From Flavisphingomonas formosensis (GTDB lineage Bacteria > Pseudomonadota > Alphaproteobacteria > Sphingomonadales > Sphingomonadaceae): DNA of 64,000 nucleotides. The notes below the pieces were generated by a model, which was not told where the DNA came from, did no database searches, and saw nothing but the letters and a program-made list of their open reading frames with translations. Below, piece after piece: positions 23,956-32,707 of this stretch; position 1 is the stretch's first letter, and the number at the start of each line of letters is the position of its first letter. The stretch covers positions 434,001 to 498,000 of the forward strand of contig NZ_WRPK01000001.1 of the NCBI RefSeq assembly GCF_009755815.1, written 5' to 3'. A program made the translations under genes and the position numbers.

Positions 23956-25143
23956 TTACACCGCGCCTGTTTCGACCAGCTTTTCGATCTCTTCCGCCGA
24001 GAAGCCCAGCCCCTCCAATATCGCGCGATTATGCTCGCCCACCGTCGGCGGCGGCGTGCGGATGTCGGCGGGGGTGGCGCTGAGCGTCACCGGCACCTTG
24101 GTCAGCGGCGCGGGGCGATCGGGAAGGCCGGGATAGCGCACGTCCTGGAACAGGCCGATGCCCTGGACCTGGGGATGCTCCAGCGCTTGCTGGGGCGAGA
24201 GCACCGGGCCGGCCGGAATGGCGGCGGCGGCGAGGGCGTCGAGGGCTTCGGCGTTCGTCCGCTCGCCGCACCAGCGGGCCATGCGCTCGGACAGGATGGC
24301 GCCGTTGAGCCCGCGCAGCGCGTCATTGGCGAAGCGCGGGTCGTCGAGCCAGGCGGGCTCGCCGATCAGCTTCACCCAGCGGCGGTAGAGCGGGTCGCCG
24401 ACCACCTGGGTCACGATCCAGCCGTCCTGCGTGGCGAACAGGTCGGTCGGGCCGTTGACGAAGCTGCGGTTGCCGATCGCGGTGCGGCCGATGCCGGTCA
24501 GCGCCTGCTCGATCAAATAGGTTGAACTGAATGCCATGGCCGAGCCGAGCAGGCTGGCGTCGACCTGCTGGCCGCGGCCGCTTCTGCCGCGCTCGATCAG
24601 CGCCATCGCTATGCCGATCGCGGCATAGAGGCCGGCGGCATGGTCCACCCAGGTGATCGGGGTGCGGAAGGGGCGGCCCTCCTCGCCGCTCAGATAGGTG
24701 GAGCCGCACATCGCCTGGCCGACGCTGTCGAAACCGCCGCGGTCCTGCCAGGGGCCGCTGGTGCCGAAGGAGGAGACGTTGGCGAGGATGATGTCCGGGC
24801 GGATGGCGCACAGCGACTTATAGTCGAGGCCCATCGCGGGGAGCGCGGTGGACGGCACGTTGACCACCACGACATCGGCCCCGGCGATCAGCCGGCGGCG
24901 GATCTCGGCGGCTTCGGGGTGGCGGGGATCATAGGTGAGCGAGCGCTTGTTGCGGTTGATCTGGAGAAACAGCGAGCCCTCGCCGTACGGGGTGACGGGC
25001 ACGATGGTGCGATCCTCGCCACCGCCGCGCCGCTCGATCCGGATCACGTCCGCGCCGAAGTCCGCAAGGATCGTCGCGCAATAGGGGCCCGCGACGAAAC
25101 GGCCGAAATCCAGCACCCTTATTCCATCCAGCACCCCGCCCAT
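23956..25143 (-). CDS. CaiB/BaiF family CoA-transferase
   Basis: A 395-residue class III CoA-transferase that moves CoA from one acyl-CoA to another carboxylate. It has the family opening LDGIRVLDFGRFVAGPYCATILADFGADVIRIE, the catalytic Asp at about residue 167 (WVDHAAG), and the typical C-terminal VGEHNRAILEGLGFS. GGAGG precedes the ATG at 25143. A much longer frame exists upstream but crosses the promoter region. It lies divergent from the crotonase gene at 25307, so substrate activation by CoA transfer is available beside the ATP-dependent ligase. Confidence 0.9.
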   Translation of the reverse strand: MGGVLDGIRVLDFGRFVAGPYCATILADFGADVIRIERRGGGEDRTIVPVTPYGEGSLFLQINRNKRSLTYDPRHPEAAEIRRRLIAGADVVVVNVPSTALPAMGLDYKSLCAIRPDIILANVSSFGTSGPWQDRGGFDSVGQAMCGSTYLSGEEGRPFRTPITWVDHAAGLYAAIGIAMALIERGRSGRGQQVDASLLGSAMAFSSTYLIEQALTGIGRTAIGNRSFVNGPTDLFATQDGWIVTQVVGDPLYRRWVKLIGEPAWLDDPRFANDALRGLNGAILSERMARWCGERTNAEALDALAAAAIPAGPVLSPQQALEHPQVQGIGLFQDVRYPGLPDRPAPLTKVPVTLSATPADIRTPPPTVGEHNRAILEGLGFSAEEIEKLVETGAV

Positions 25144-25231
25144 CCCGCCTCCTTCGCACGCCCGATCCCGTTTCCGGGCCAGCTCTGCCGCCATTTTCCA
25201 TCGCATAGGGGGCACAACGGATTTTCTCAAT

Positions 25232-25248
25232 GAGGTAGTTCTATTCCG
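25232..25248. promoter_or_regulatory. Shared promoter motif, copy 3
   Basis: GAGGTAGTTCTATTCCG lies between the divergent CaiB and crotonase genes, 89 bp from the first start and 59 bp from the second. On the opposite strand it reads CGGAATAGAACTACCTC, which is close to the sites at 21349 and 19485. Confidence 0.45.
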
Positions 25249-25306
25249 AGCCAAGCTATGGCAGAGACGATGCCGATCCGGGATATGAACGCGTCTGGGG
25301 GGGGTG

Positions 25307-26080
25307 ATGTCCGAAGAAGTTCTGCTCGAGCGGCCATCGGACGGCGTCGCGCTGATCCGGCTCAACCGGCCGGAGGTGCTGAACGCGCTGAGCGTGCCCG
25401 TCCGTCTCGCGCTCGCCGCGCATATCGATGCGCTGTCCGACGATGCGGAGGTCCGCGCGATCGTGATCACCGGCGACGAGAAGGCGTTTGCGGCCGGCGC
25501 CGATCTTGCCGAGCTGCGCAAGCGGACGGTGCGCGATGCGCAGACCAGGGAATCGGTTTCGGCCTGGGTGGCGCTGCGGGCGTGCCCCAAGCCGCTGATC
25601 GCAGCGGTGAACGGCTTCGCGCTCGGCGGCGGATCGGAGCTCGCCTTCCATTGCGACATCATCGTCGCGGGCGAGGGGGCGAAGTTCGGCCTGCCCGAGG
25701 TGAAGGTCGGCATCATGCCGGGCGCGGGCGGCACGCAGCGCTTCGTGCGCGCGGTCGGCAAGTATAAGGCTGCGCGCTACCTCCTGACCGGCGACTTCAT
25801 GTCGGCCGCGACGGCGAGCGAGATGGGCATCGTCTCCGAGGTGGTGCCCGATGCCGAGGTGGTGCCGCATGCGCTGAAGATCGCGTCCAAGATCGCCGCG
25901 CTGCCGCCGCTCGCGGTCGCTGCGCTCAAGGAGGTGATCGCGCTCGGCCCCGACGCCTCGCTGGAAACCGCGCTGATGCTGGAACGCAAGGCCTTCCAGC
26001 TGCTCTTCACCACCGAGGACCGCGACGAGGGCATCGCCGCCTTCCTCGAGAAGCGCAAACCCGTGTTCAAGGGACGCTGA
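25307..26080 (+). CDS. Enoyl-CoA hydratase/isomerase
   Basis: A 257-residue crotonase. The oxyanion hole lies in FAAGADLAEL and GFALGGGSELAFHCDIIVA. The first catalytic Glu is kept (FGLPEVKVG); the second position is Arg in KYKAARYLLTG. It ends EKRKPVFKGR, as in PaaF-like hydratases. A run of eight G residues lies just before the ATG at 25307, and a GTG three bases earlier is possible. It is followed six bases later by a PaaH-like dehydrogenase gene, so hydration and oxidation steps of beta-oxidation are encoded together. Confidence 0.9.
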   Translation: MSEEVLLERPSDGVALIRLNRPEVLNALSVPVRLALAAHIDALSDDAEVRAIVITGDEKAFAAGADLAELRKRTVRDAQTRESVSAWVALRACPKPLIAAVNGFALGGGSELAFHCDIIVAGEGAKFGLPEVKVGIMPGAGGTQRFVRAVGKYKAARYLLTGDFMSAATASEMGIVSEVVPDAEVVPHALKIASKIAALPPLAVAALKEVIALGPDASLETALMLERKAFQLLFTTEDRDEGIAAFLEKRKPVFKGR

Positions 26081-26085
26081 CCATC

Positions 26086-27558
26086 ATGACGGACGTGACC
26101 ACCCTGGGTGTCGTCGGCGCGGGGCCGATGGGTGCGGGCATCGCGCAGATCGGCCTCACCGCCGGGATGCGCGTGATCCTCCATGATCTGAGTGGCGAGG
26201 CGCTGGCCAAGGCGGGCAAGGACATTATCGCCCGCATCGCCCGGCTGGTCGAGAAGGGGCAGCTTCCCGAGGGCTATGCCGCGGAGGCCGAAGCGCGGCT
26301 GACGCTGGCCGAAGGCATGGCGGCGTTCGCCCCCTGCGAGGCGGTGGTCGAGGCGATCGTCGAGCGGCTGGAGCCCAAGCAGGCGCTGTTCGCCGCGCTG
26401 GAGGCCGTGGTCGGTCCGCGCGCGATCCTCGCCAGCAACACCTCCTCGCTCTCGGTCGCGGCGATCGCGGCGAGCTGCAAGGACAAGAGCCGGGTCTGCG
26501 GGCTCCATTTCTTCAACCCCGTGCCGCTGATGAAGCTGGTCGAGGTGGTGGTGGCTCCGGGCACCTCGGCCGAGACGGCGGAGCGCGCGACGGCGCTGTC
26601 CAAGGCGATCGGCAAGGTGCCGGTGACGGTGAAGGACGGCCCCGGCTTCCTTGTCAACCTGCAGGGCCGCGCCTATGCGACCGAGGGGCTGGCGATCGTG
26701 CAGGAGGGCGTCACCGATGTCGCCACGCTCGATCGGATCATGCGCGACGCCGCCGGCTTCCGCATGGGCCCGTTCGAGCTGATGGACCTGACCGGCATCG
26801 ACGTGAACTTCGCGGCGACGACCTTCATCTACGAAGGCTATCAGCATGATCCGCGGCTGAAGACGACGACCTTGCACGAGCTGATGTTCCACGCCGGCCG
26901 CTATGGCCGGAAGACCGGCCAAGGCTTCCACGATTATCGCGAGGGCGCCGCGCAGGAAACCGATCCCGCGCCCGAGATCGGGGACGCGCGGCCCTTCTCC
27001 GCCACGATCGGGGAGGTGGCGGCGGGCTTCGATCTTCTGAGGCAGCATGGCCTGTCCGAAGGCGCCGGCCCGGTGCTGATCGCGCCGGTCGGCGAGGATT
27101 GCTCCACCGCCTGCCATCGCCTCGGCCTTGATCCGGCGAACACTGTCGCGATCGATTTCACCGCGGCCGAGCGCCGGCATCTCACGCTGATGACCGCGCC
27201 GGGTGGCGGTGCGGCGGCGCAGGGCGTGGCGGAATGGCTGCGCAGTCATGCCTTCACCGTCGAGGCGATCAAGGATTCGCCCGGCTTCGTGCTGCAGCGG
27301 ATGCTGGCGATGATCGCCAATCTCGGCTGCGAGCTGGCGCAGATAGGCGTGGGATCGCCCGCCGACATCGATCTCGCGATGAAGCTCGCGCAAAATTATC
27401 CCAAGGGCCCTCTGGAGTGGGCGGCCTGGCTGGGCGAGGCCAAGACCTTCGCCATCATGAGCCAGCTCCATGCCATCACCGGATCGGACCGCTACCGGCC
27501 GAGCCTGTGGCTGCGCCGCCGCGCGATGCTCGGCCTGCCGGTGCACCAGGCGGATTGA
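26086..27558 (+). CDS. 3-hydroxyacyl-CoA dehydrogenase, PaaH-like
   Basis: A 490-residue NAD-dependent enzyme that oxidises a 3-hydroxyacyl-CoA to the 3-ketoacyl-CoA. The Rossmann motif GAGPMGAGIAQ lies at residues 11-21. The active-site region HFFNPVPLMKLVEVV is near 142-156, and two C-terminal 3HCDH domains follow (about 190-290 and 390-485). This two-copy layout and the length match PaaH from phenylacetate degradation. It lies between the crotonase and a FAS1-like dehydratase, in one operon. No thiolase follows, so the final cleavage must be encoded elsewhere or done by another enzyme. Confidence 0.9.
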   Translation: MTDVTTLGVVGAGPMGAGIAQIGLTAGMRVILHDLSGEALAKAGKDIIARIARLVEKGQLPEGYAAEAEARLTLAEGMAAFAPCEAVVEAIVERLEPKQALFAALEAVVGPRAILASNTSSLSVAAIAASCKDKSRVCGLHFFNPVPLMKLVEVVVAPGTSAETAERATALSKAIGKVPVTVKDGPGFLVNLQGRAYATEGLAIVQEGVTDVATLDRIMRDAAGFRMGPFELMDLTGIDVNFAATTFIYEGYQHDPRLKTTTLHELMFHAGRYGRKTGQGFHDYREGAAQETDPAPEIGDARPFSATIGEVAAGFDLLRQHGLSEGAGPVLIAPVGEDCSTACHRLGLDPANTVAIDFTAAERRHLTLMTAPGGGAAAQGVAEWLRSHAFTVEAIKDSPGFVLQRMLAMIANLGCELAQIGVGSPADIDLAMKLAQNYPKGPLEWAAWLGEAKTFAIMSQLHAITGSDRYRPSLWLRRRAMLGLPVHQAD

Positions 27559-27581
27559 GCGGGCGGGAGGGGATCGGCACG

Positions 27582-28436
27582 ATGATCAGCGAGGCACAGC
27601 TCGCCGAATGGCGCGGCGCGATCGGACGGAGCTTCACGCGGACGCAGCTGCTCGACACGGAGAGCCTGCGCCGCTTCTCGGTCGCGATCGGCGGCGACGG
27701 CAAGGTGGAGGAGGCGCAGCCGCCGCTCGGCCATTGGGCCTGGTTCCTCGAGACCAGCGCGGATGCCGAGATCGGCGCCGATGGCCATCCGCGCCGCGGC
27801 GCCTTCCTGCCCGACATCCCCGAGCTGCCGCGGCGCATGTTCGCCTCCACCGCGATCCGCTTCGAAGCGCCGCTGCTGCTCGATGCGCCGGCCGAGGCGG
27901 AGACGCGGATCGGCGACATGCGCCACAAGGCGGGCCGCTCGGGCGACCTGTTGTTCGTCGATGTCGACCGCATCCTGACGCAGCAAGGCGCGGTGCGGGT
28001 GAGCGAGCGGCAGACGCTGGTCTACCGCGCCGAGGCGGGCGAGGTCGCACCGCTGACGATGCCGGTCGAGGCCGAGGATGCGCGCGCGGTGCCGGCGGGG
28101 GGCGAGCTGTGGGAGCCGGGGCCGGTCAACCTCTTCCGCTTCTCGGCGGTCACCTTCAATGGCCACCGCATCCATTATGACGCGCCCTATGCGACGGGGG
28201 TGGAGGGCTATCCCGCGCTGGTCGTCCACGGGCCCTTCTCCGCGGCGAAGCTTGCCGCGTTGGCGGCGCGGCAGGGGCCGCTCGCGAGCTTCGAGTTCCG
28301 CGCGCAGGCGCCGCTGTTCGCCGGCCAGCCGGTGCGGCTGGTGCGGACCGAGGCGGGCGAGTTCCACGCGCTGCGCTGCGATGGGGCGACCGCGATGGTG
28401 GCGAAGGCGGGGTATGTCGGGGGCGGAAATGGCTGA
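27582..28436 (+). CDS. FAS1-like dehydratase (HTD2/mesaconyl-CoA hydratase-like)
   Basis: A 284-residue protein with two hot-dog halves. The N-terminal half is a FAS1-like domain with LLDTESLRRFSVAIGGD and LGHWAWFLE. The C-terminal half contains FRFSAVTFNGHRIHYD, the hydratase signature of the HTD2 group with its catalytic His. Members hydrate mesaconyl-C4-CoA, itaconyl-CoA or similar branched dicarboxyl-CoA esters. GGGAGGGG precedes the ATG at 27582. It is followed, after a palindromic repeat, by a gene like methylsuccinyl-CoA dehydrogenase, whose product mesaconyl-CoA would suit such a hydratase. Confidence 0.82.
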   Translation: MISEAQLAEWRGAIGRSFTRTQLLDTESLRRFSVAIGGDGKVEEAQPPLGHWAWFLETSADAEIGADGHPRRGAFLPDIPELPRRMFASTAIRFEAPLLLDAPAEAETRIGDMRHKAGRSGDLLFVDVDRILTQQGAVRVSERQTLVYRAEAGEVAPLTMPVEAEDARAVPAGGELWEPGPVNLFRFSAVTFNGHRIHYDAPYATGVEGYPALVVHGPFSAAKLAALAARQGPLASFEFRAQAPLFAGQPVRLVRTEAGEFHALRCDGATAMVAKAGYVGGGNG

Positions 28437-28446
28437 TCTATCAGCC

Positions 28447-28539
28447 CCGTTTGGGCTGAGCTTGTCGAAGCCCTTTCCTCCCTTCTTCGGCGAAACGGGA
28501 AGATGGAAGGGAGCACTTCGACAAGCTCAGTGCAAACGG
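28447..28539. repeat. Palindromic repeat, family A, copy 1
   Basis: Inverted arms of about 24 bp, CCGTTTGGGCTGAGCTTGTC at the left and the near complement ending at 28539. It lies between two genes read in the same direction. Other copies are at 57114-57197 and 58509-58581. The GAGCTTGTCGAAG core is a widespread sphingomonad intergenic repeat. Confidence 0.85.
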
Positions 28540-28567
28540 TTTGGGGTTTGTATCTAGGGTATTGCCA

Positions 28568-30208
28568 ATGAATGAGTGGATCAGTCTAGCCCAGTCCGCC
28601 GCCACCGCAGCACGCACTTTCGCGACCGCTGCGAAGGACCGCGTCCGCGCCGTGGTCGCGCCCGACGGCAAGCCGGATTCCGCGCTCGCCGATCGCGAGC
28701 AGCGGCTGGTGCACGGCTTCGCCTGGATCGCGACGACCGCCGAGGCGCTGGCCGCGACGGCGGACTGGGCGCGGCGCAGCGAAGCCGCCGGGCGGTTCGG
28801 TGCGATCGAGGCGCTCATGCTGCGGATCGGGTTCGGCGAATATCTGGCGCAGCTGATCGGCGGCGTGCCGATGAGCCAGAACGAGTTCGTCCGCCCCCAT
28901 GAGCTGGGCCTTGCCGATGCGGCGGCGGCGCTCGCCACCGATCCGGCGGCGCGGCGCTTCCTCGATGACGGCAACACTGCCGCCACCCGTGCGGCCTTCG
29001 CCGAGCGCCTCCGCGATGGCGAGCGGCCGGACGAATCGCTGGACGACGAGACGCTCGACATGGTGCGCGACCAGTTCCGCACCTTCGCGGCGGAGCGGAT
29101 CGCGCCCAATGCCCATGCCTGGCATCTCGCCGATGTGCTGATCCCGGACGCGGTGGTCCGCGAGATGGCCGATCTCGGCGTGTTCGGGGTCTGCATCGAT
29201 CCCGCCCATGGCGGGCTCGGCCTCGGCAAGATGGCGATGTGCGTCGTCTCCGAGGAGCTGAGCCGCGGCTGGATCTGCGCCGGCTCGCTCGGCACCCGAT
29301 CCGAGATTGCGGGCGAATTGATCGGTGCCGGCGGCACGCCCGAGCAAAAGGCCTATTGGCTGCCGAAGCTCGCCTCGGGCGAGGTGCTGCCGACCGCCGT
29401 GTTCACCGAGCCCGACACCGGCTCCGACCTCGCCTCGCTGCGCACCCGCGCGGTGCCGGCGGACGATGGCGGCTGGCGGATCCACGGCTCCAAGACCTGG
29501 ATCACCCATGCCGCGCGCACCGACCTGATGACCCTGCTGGTGCGCACCGATGCAGCCAAGCCGGGCCATGCCGGCCTCTCGATGATGCTCGCCGCCAAGA
29601 CCCGCCAGACGCCGGATGCGGCCTTTCCCGACGAGGGGCTGGAGGGCGGCGAGATCGCGGTGCTCGGCTATCGGGGAATGAAGGAATTTGTCCTGTCCTT
29701 CGACGGCTTCCGCGTCGCCGCCGACGGCCTGCTCGGCGGGGTCGAGGGGCAGGGCTTCAGGCAGCTGATGCGCACCTTCGAAGGCGCGCGCATCCAGACC
29801 GCGGCACGCGCGATCGGGGTCGGCTGGAACGCGTTCGATCTCGCGCTGCGCTATGCCGCCGAGCGCCGGCAGTTCGGCCGGCCGCTTGCCGACTTCCCGC
29901 GCGTGTCGGACAAGCTGGCGCTGATGGTGGCGGAGCTGGTGATGGCCCGCGAGCTCACTTATGCGGCCGCCCGGCACAAGGATAAGGGCGAGCGCTGCGA
30001 TATCGAAGCGGGTATGGCCAAGCTCCTGGGAGCGCGCGTCGCCTGGAGCAATGCCGACCTTGCCGTGCAGATCCACGGCGGCAACGGCTATGCGCTGGAA
30101 TATGAGGCGAGCCGCGTGCTCTGCGATGCGCGCATCCTCAACATCTTCGAGGGCGCGGCGGAAATACAGGCCCATGTCGTCGGACGAGGCCTGATCGCGG
30201 GAGGATGA
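28568..30208 (+). CDS. Acyl-CoA dehydrogenase like (2S)-methylsuccinyl-CoA dehydrogenase
   Basis: A 546-residue enzyme, about 160 residues longer than ordinary acyl-CoA dehydrogenases. The extra N-terminal domain contains [20 protein letters not shown] and [20 protein letters not shown], hallmarks of the Mcd group of the ethylmalonyl-CoA pathway. The C-terminal part has the regular fold: [41 protein letters not shown] and [19 protein letters not shown]. Mcd oxidises methylsuccinyl-CoA to mesaconyl-CoA. Crotonyl-CoA carboxylase, needed for that pathway, is not in this window, so a related branched substrate is possible. The start at 28568 has only a weak ribosome site (AGGG). Confidence 0.85.
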   Translation: MNEWISLAQSAATAARTFATAAKDRVRAVVAPDGKPDSALADREQRLVHGFAWIATTAEALAATADWARRSEAAGRFGAIEALMLRIGFGEYLAQLIGGVPMSQNEFVRPHELGLADAAAALATDPAARRFLDDGNTAATRAAFAERLRDGERPDESLDDETLDMVRDQFRTFAAERIAPNAHAWHLADVLIPDAVVREMADLGVFGVCIDPAHGGLGLGKMAMCVVSEELSRGWICAGSLGTRSEIAGELIGAGGTPEQKAYWLPKLASGEVLPTAVFTEPDTGSDLASLRTRAVPADDGGWRIHGSKTWITHAARTDLMTLLVRTDAAKPGHAGLSMMLAAKTRQTPDAAFPDEGLEGGEIAVLGYRGMKEFVLSFDGFRVAADGLLGGVEGQGFRQLMRTFEGARIQTAARAIGVGWNAFDLALRYAAERRQFGRPLADFPRVSDKLALMVAELVMARELTYAAARHKDKGERCDIEAGMAKLLGARVAWSNADLAVQIHGGNGYALEYEASRVLCDARILNIFEGAAEIQAHVVGRGLIAGG

Positions 30209-30211
30209 GGC

Positions 30212-30580
30212 ATGACCGTGAAGGCGATCGCATTGTTGAAGCGCAAGCCCGGAATAAGCCGGGAGGCGTTCGTGAAGCATTATGAGACGTCGCACGTGCC
30301 GCTGATGATGGGCTTGCTGCACGGCGTGACCGATTATCGCCGCAACTATGTGAGCGGCGTCGACAGCGTCGCCGGGCCGGCCGCTGCGCCGTTCGGCTAT
30401 GACTCGGTGACCGAGCTGTGGTTCGAGGACCGCGCCGCCTTCGACGACGCGATGCGCGTGATGGCCGATCCCGAGCGCGGGCCCAAGGTGGCAGCGGACG
30501 AGGAGCATTTCATCGACCGGCCGGCGACGCAGATGTTCCTGGTCGAGGAGCATGGGCCGGACCGGTCGACGGGGCGGTAG
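30212..30580 (+). CDS. EthD domain protein
   Basis: A 122-residue cytoplasmic protein of the dimeric alpha/beta-barrel (ferredoxin-like) superfamily. The EthD features are LLKRKPGISREAFVKHYETSHVPL at the start and ELWFEDRAAFDDAM with the closing MADPE segment. The family was named from an ether-degradation operon where it is needed but has no known reaction; others act as monooxygenases, isomerases or decarboxylases. The gene begins three bases after the stop of the Mcd-like gene, so the two are co-translated. Confidence 0.85.
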   Translation: MTVKAIALLKRKPGISREAFVKHYETSHVPLMMGLLHGVTDYRRNYVSGVDSVAGPAAAPFGYDSVTELWFEDRAAFDDAMRVMADPERGPKVAADEEHFIDRPATQMFLVEEHGPDRSTGR

Positions 30581-30589
30581 CCTCCTCCC

Positions 30590-30685
30590 CGTCATCCTGA
30601 CGGAAGTCAAGATCCATTAGCGGCAGCGTTGCGCCTTATCTTCATCGCTGCGGCGAATGGATGCCGGATCAAGTCCGCGATGACG
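30590..30685. repeat. Palindromic repeat, family C, copy 2
   Basis: The ends are CGTCATCCTGACGGAAGTCA at the left and a GATCAAGTCCGCGATGACG-type complement at the right, with GGATCCATT and AATGGATGCC as inner arms. It fills the gap between the EthD and SDR genes, ending 20 bases before the next ATG, so it lies in the 5' leader of that gene. Confidence 0.75.
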
Positions 30686-30705
30686 CAGAAAATAGGGAGA
30701 GACGC

Positions 30706-31461
30706 ATGGCAAGGCTGCAAGGCAAGGTGATCGCCGTCGCGGGCGGCGGCGGAATCGGGGATGCGCTGGCGCGGCGCTTTGCCGCGGAGGGCGCGTCGGT
30801 GGTGCTCGGCGATCTCGACGGCGCGCATGCGCGGGCTGTGGCCGACGAGATCGGCGCCGCCGCGGTGGGAACGGAGCTGAACGGCGCCGACGAGGGATCG
30901 GTCCAGGCGCTGGTCGCGCTGGCAGTCGAGCGCTTCGGCGGGCTCGACGGCTTCCACGCCAATTTCGCGAGCTTCAGGGACGGGCTGATCGACCTGCCGG
31001 CGATCGAGCTGCCGCTCGACGTCTATGACGAGGTGATGGCGATCAACGCGCGGGGCTATCTGCTGTGCACGCGCCATGCCGTGCCGGCGATGATCGCACG
31101 CGGCGGCGGATCGATCGTCTATACCAGCTCGGGCGCGGCGCATGTCGCCGACGATACCCGCGCCGCCTATTCGATGAGCAAGGCGGCCGGACATGCGCTG
31201 ATGCGCCATGTCGCCGTGCGCCATGGCCGCGACGGCATCCGCGCCAATGCGATCGCGCCAGGGATCATCATGCATGCGAAGCTCGCGGCATCGGTGCCGC
31301 AGGGCTTCGAGCAATGGGCGAAGAGCCGCACGCCCTACAAGCCGCGGCTCGGCGGGCCGGAGGACATCGCGGCGCTGAGCGCGCTGCTTATGTCGGACGA
31401 GGGGGCCTATATCACCGGGCAGGTGTTGAGCGTGGATGGTGGGTCGTCGATGCGGCCGTGA
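30706..31461 (+). CDS. Short-chain dehydrogenase/reductase with a shortened cofactor loop
   Basis: A 251-residue SDR. The glycine motif reads AGGGGIG near residues 11-17, one residue shorter than the classical TGxxxGIG, which may alter cofactor binding. NANFAS replaces the usual NNAG segment. The catalytic YSMSK is present near 155-159, and the C-terminal ITGQVLSVDGGSSM is normal. GGGAGAGACGC precedes the ATG at 30706; in-frame extension upstream runs into a repeat. Convergent with the cyclase gene, 38 bp away. Confidence 0.88.
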   Translation: MARLQGKVIAVAGGGGIGDALARRFAAEGASVVLGDLDGAHARAVADEIGAAAVGTELNGADEGSVQALVALAVERFGGLDGFHANFASFRDGLIDLPAIELPLDVYDEVMAINARGYLLCTRHAVPAMIARGGGSIVYTSSGAAHVADDTRAAYSMSKAAGHALMRHVAVRHGRDGIRANAIAPGIIMHAKLAASVPQGFEQWAKSRTPYKPRLGGPEDIAALSALLMSDEGAYITGQVLSVDGGSSMRP

Positions 31462-31499
31462 CTTCTTCGTCCCCCTCGACAGAGGGGAGATGAGATCGC

Positions 31500-32513
31500 T
31501 CACACCGTCGCGACCGGATTCACCGGGGAGCCGACGCTGCCGGGGAGGCGCCACGGGGGGGCGGTGAGGAGGAAGGCGGTGCGGCCGTGCGCCTGCAGCC
31601 AGGCCTTGAGCTCGGCGAAATGCCACATCTCGCCGAGATGGATGCCGAGCTTGAACAGGCAGAGCTCGTGCAGCGGCAAGAGCGTATGGTCGTGCGGGTC
31701 GCCGTCAGTGCCGACGAAGTCGGTCTGCTCGACCGCTGGCGTGTCCGAGCAGAGCGCGGCGATGCCGCTCTCGTCGATCCAGCGCAGCAGCCTCTGGTCG
31801 CGGCCGTCGAGGCCGGGGGAGGCGAGGACGCGCGGCTTGTCGGGATCGCGGTTCATCGAGAGGATCAACTTGTCCGCGCCCGAGTGGAGGCAGAGCATGT
31901 CGCCGGCGCGGATGTCGACCCGCTGCGCCTCGATCGCGCGCATCAGTGCGTCATAGTCCACCCAGGAGGGCTGGCCGACCAGATCGAGCAGTACGCCGCG
32001 GCCCTGCACGCCGGTCGCTGCCAGATGCTCCATGCCGAGCGCTCGGGCATAGGGGCCGCCCTCGGCCGGGCCGACGAGATGCTCGCCGGCACGATAGCCG
32101 TTATAATAGACTTTCTCCGGCACGCCGTCGCCGTCCGCGTCGAACAGGCCGCCCCAATGGGCGAAGCTGTCCCACTGTGTCGAATATTGGCTGTAGATCA
32201 CGACCGCGTCGTCGCAGCTGATGTCGCGGCTCGGCAGCTCCTCATAGCCGACATTATACGGATAGAGGCCGTCGGCGAACTCGGGCGCGAACAGCTTGGG
32301 CGGCTGGCGCACGCCGCCGCTGAGCAGCGTGCCGCCCGGATAGTCGAGCGGCAGGCTGAGCGAGAAACAGATCCCTTCGCGCGCCTCGGCAAGGCCGGCG
32401 CGGCGGCGCTCGGGGGTGATCAGATTCATCCGGCCAAGCTGATCGTCAGGGCCATAATCGCCCCAGTTCGATCCCTCGGGGCGATTCTTCCATCGTGGGC
32501 CGCCGGCATTCAT
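31500..32513 (-). CDS. Cyclase family protein (KynB-like fold)
   Basis: A 337-residue protein of the metal-dependent cyclase/kynurenine-formamidase-like family. The metal motif is YSTQWDSFAHWG near residues 110-121, a variant of HxGTHxDxPxH in which the first histidine position is Gln, seen in a subgroup of longer members. AGDMLCLHSGAD and the C-terminal PLHELCLFKLGIHLGEMW are other family signatures. The family hydrolyses amides, lactones or cyclic ketones. It is divergent from the AtuA-like gene and may open or close a ring in the degraded compound. Confidence 0.85.
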   Translation of the reverse strand: MNAGGPRWKNRPEGSNWGDYGPDDQLGRMNLITPERRRAGLAEAREGICFSLSLPLDYPGGTLLSGGVRQPPKLFAPEFADGLYPYNVGYEELPSRDISCDDAVVIYSQYSTQWDSFAHWGGLFDADGDGVPEKVYYNGYRAGEHLVGPAEGGPYARALGMEHLAATGVQGRGVLLDLVGQPSWVDYDALMRAIEAQRVDIRAGDMLCLHSGADKLILSMNRDPDKPRVLASPGLDGRDQRLLRWIDESGIAALCSDTPAVEQTDFVGTDGDPHDHTLLPLHELCLFKLGIHLGEMWHFAELKAWLQAHGRTAFLLTAPPWRLPGSVGSPVNPVATV

Positions 32514-32707
32514 GCTTTTCCGCTCCTCGAACCGGTCATTCCTTGTGGCAGCGTCCCTTCCGCCGGAAAGCGGGTTTGACGCAGGCCACGGGGATGGGCT
32601 CGTAAAACGGATCGGGTCCGCGCGGAACCGTCCAAGGCTTTTGATACCGGGATTTTCCGAGATGCCGGCACGGACCGGGGCGCGGGAATCGCTGAGGAGA
32701 GGTAACG

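Noticed and set aside
25144-25761. N-terminal extension of the CaiB-type gene to 25761
   Set aside because: The added 200 residues have no family match and overlap the divergent promoter and the crotonase gene; the ATG at 25143 has a good ribosome site and gives the conserved start.
25777-27546. 589-codon minus-strand frame opposite the crotonase and PaaH-like genes
   Set aside because: Spans two real genes on the other strand and has shadow composition.
28586-30610. 674-codon minus-strand frame opposite the Mcd-like gene
   Set aside because: Low-complexity His/Arg/Gly-rich translation with no domain; shadow of a real gene.
31461-31499. Short CCCCTC...GAGGGG sequence between convergent genes
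   Set aside because: It resembles the arms of the family B repeat but is too short to be counted as a copy.
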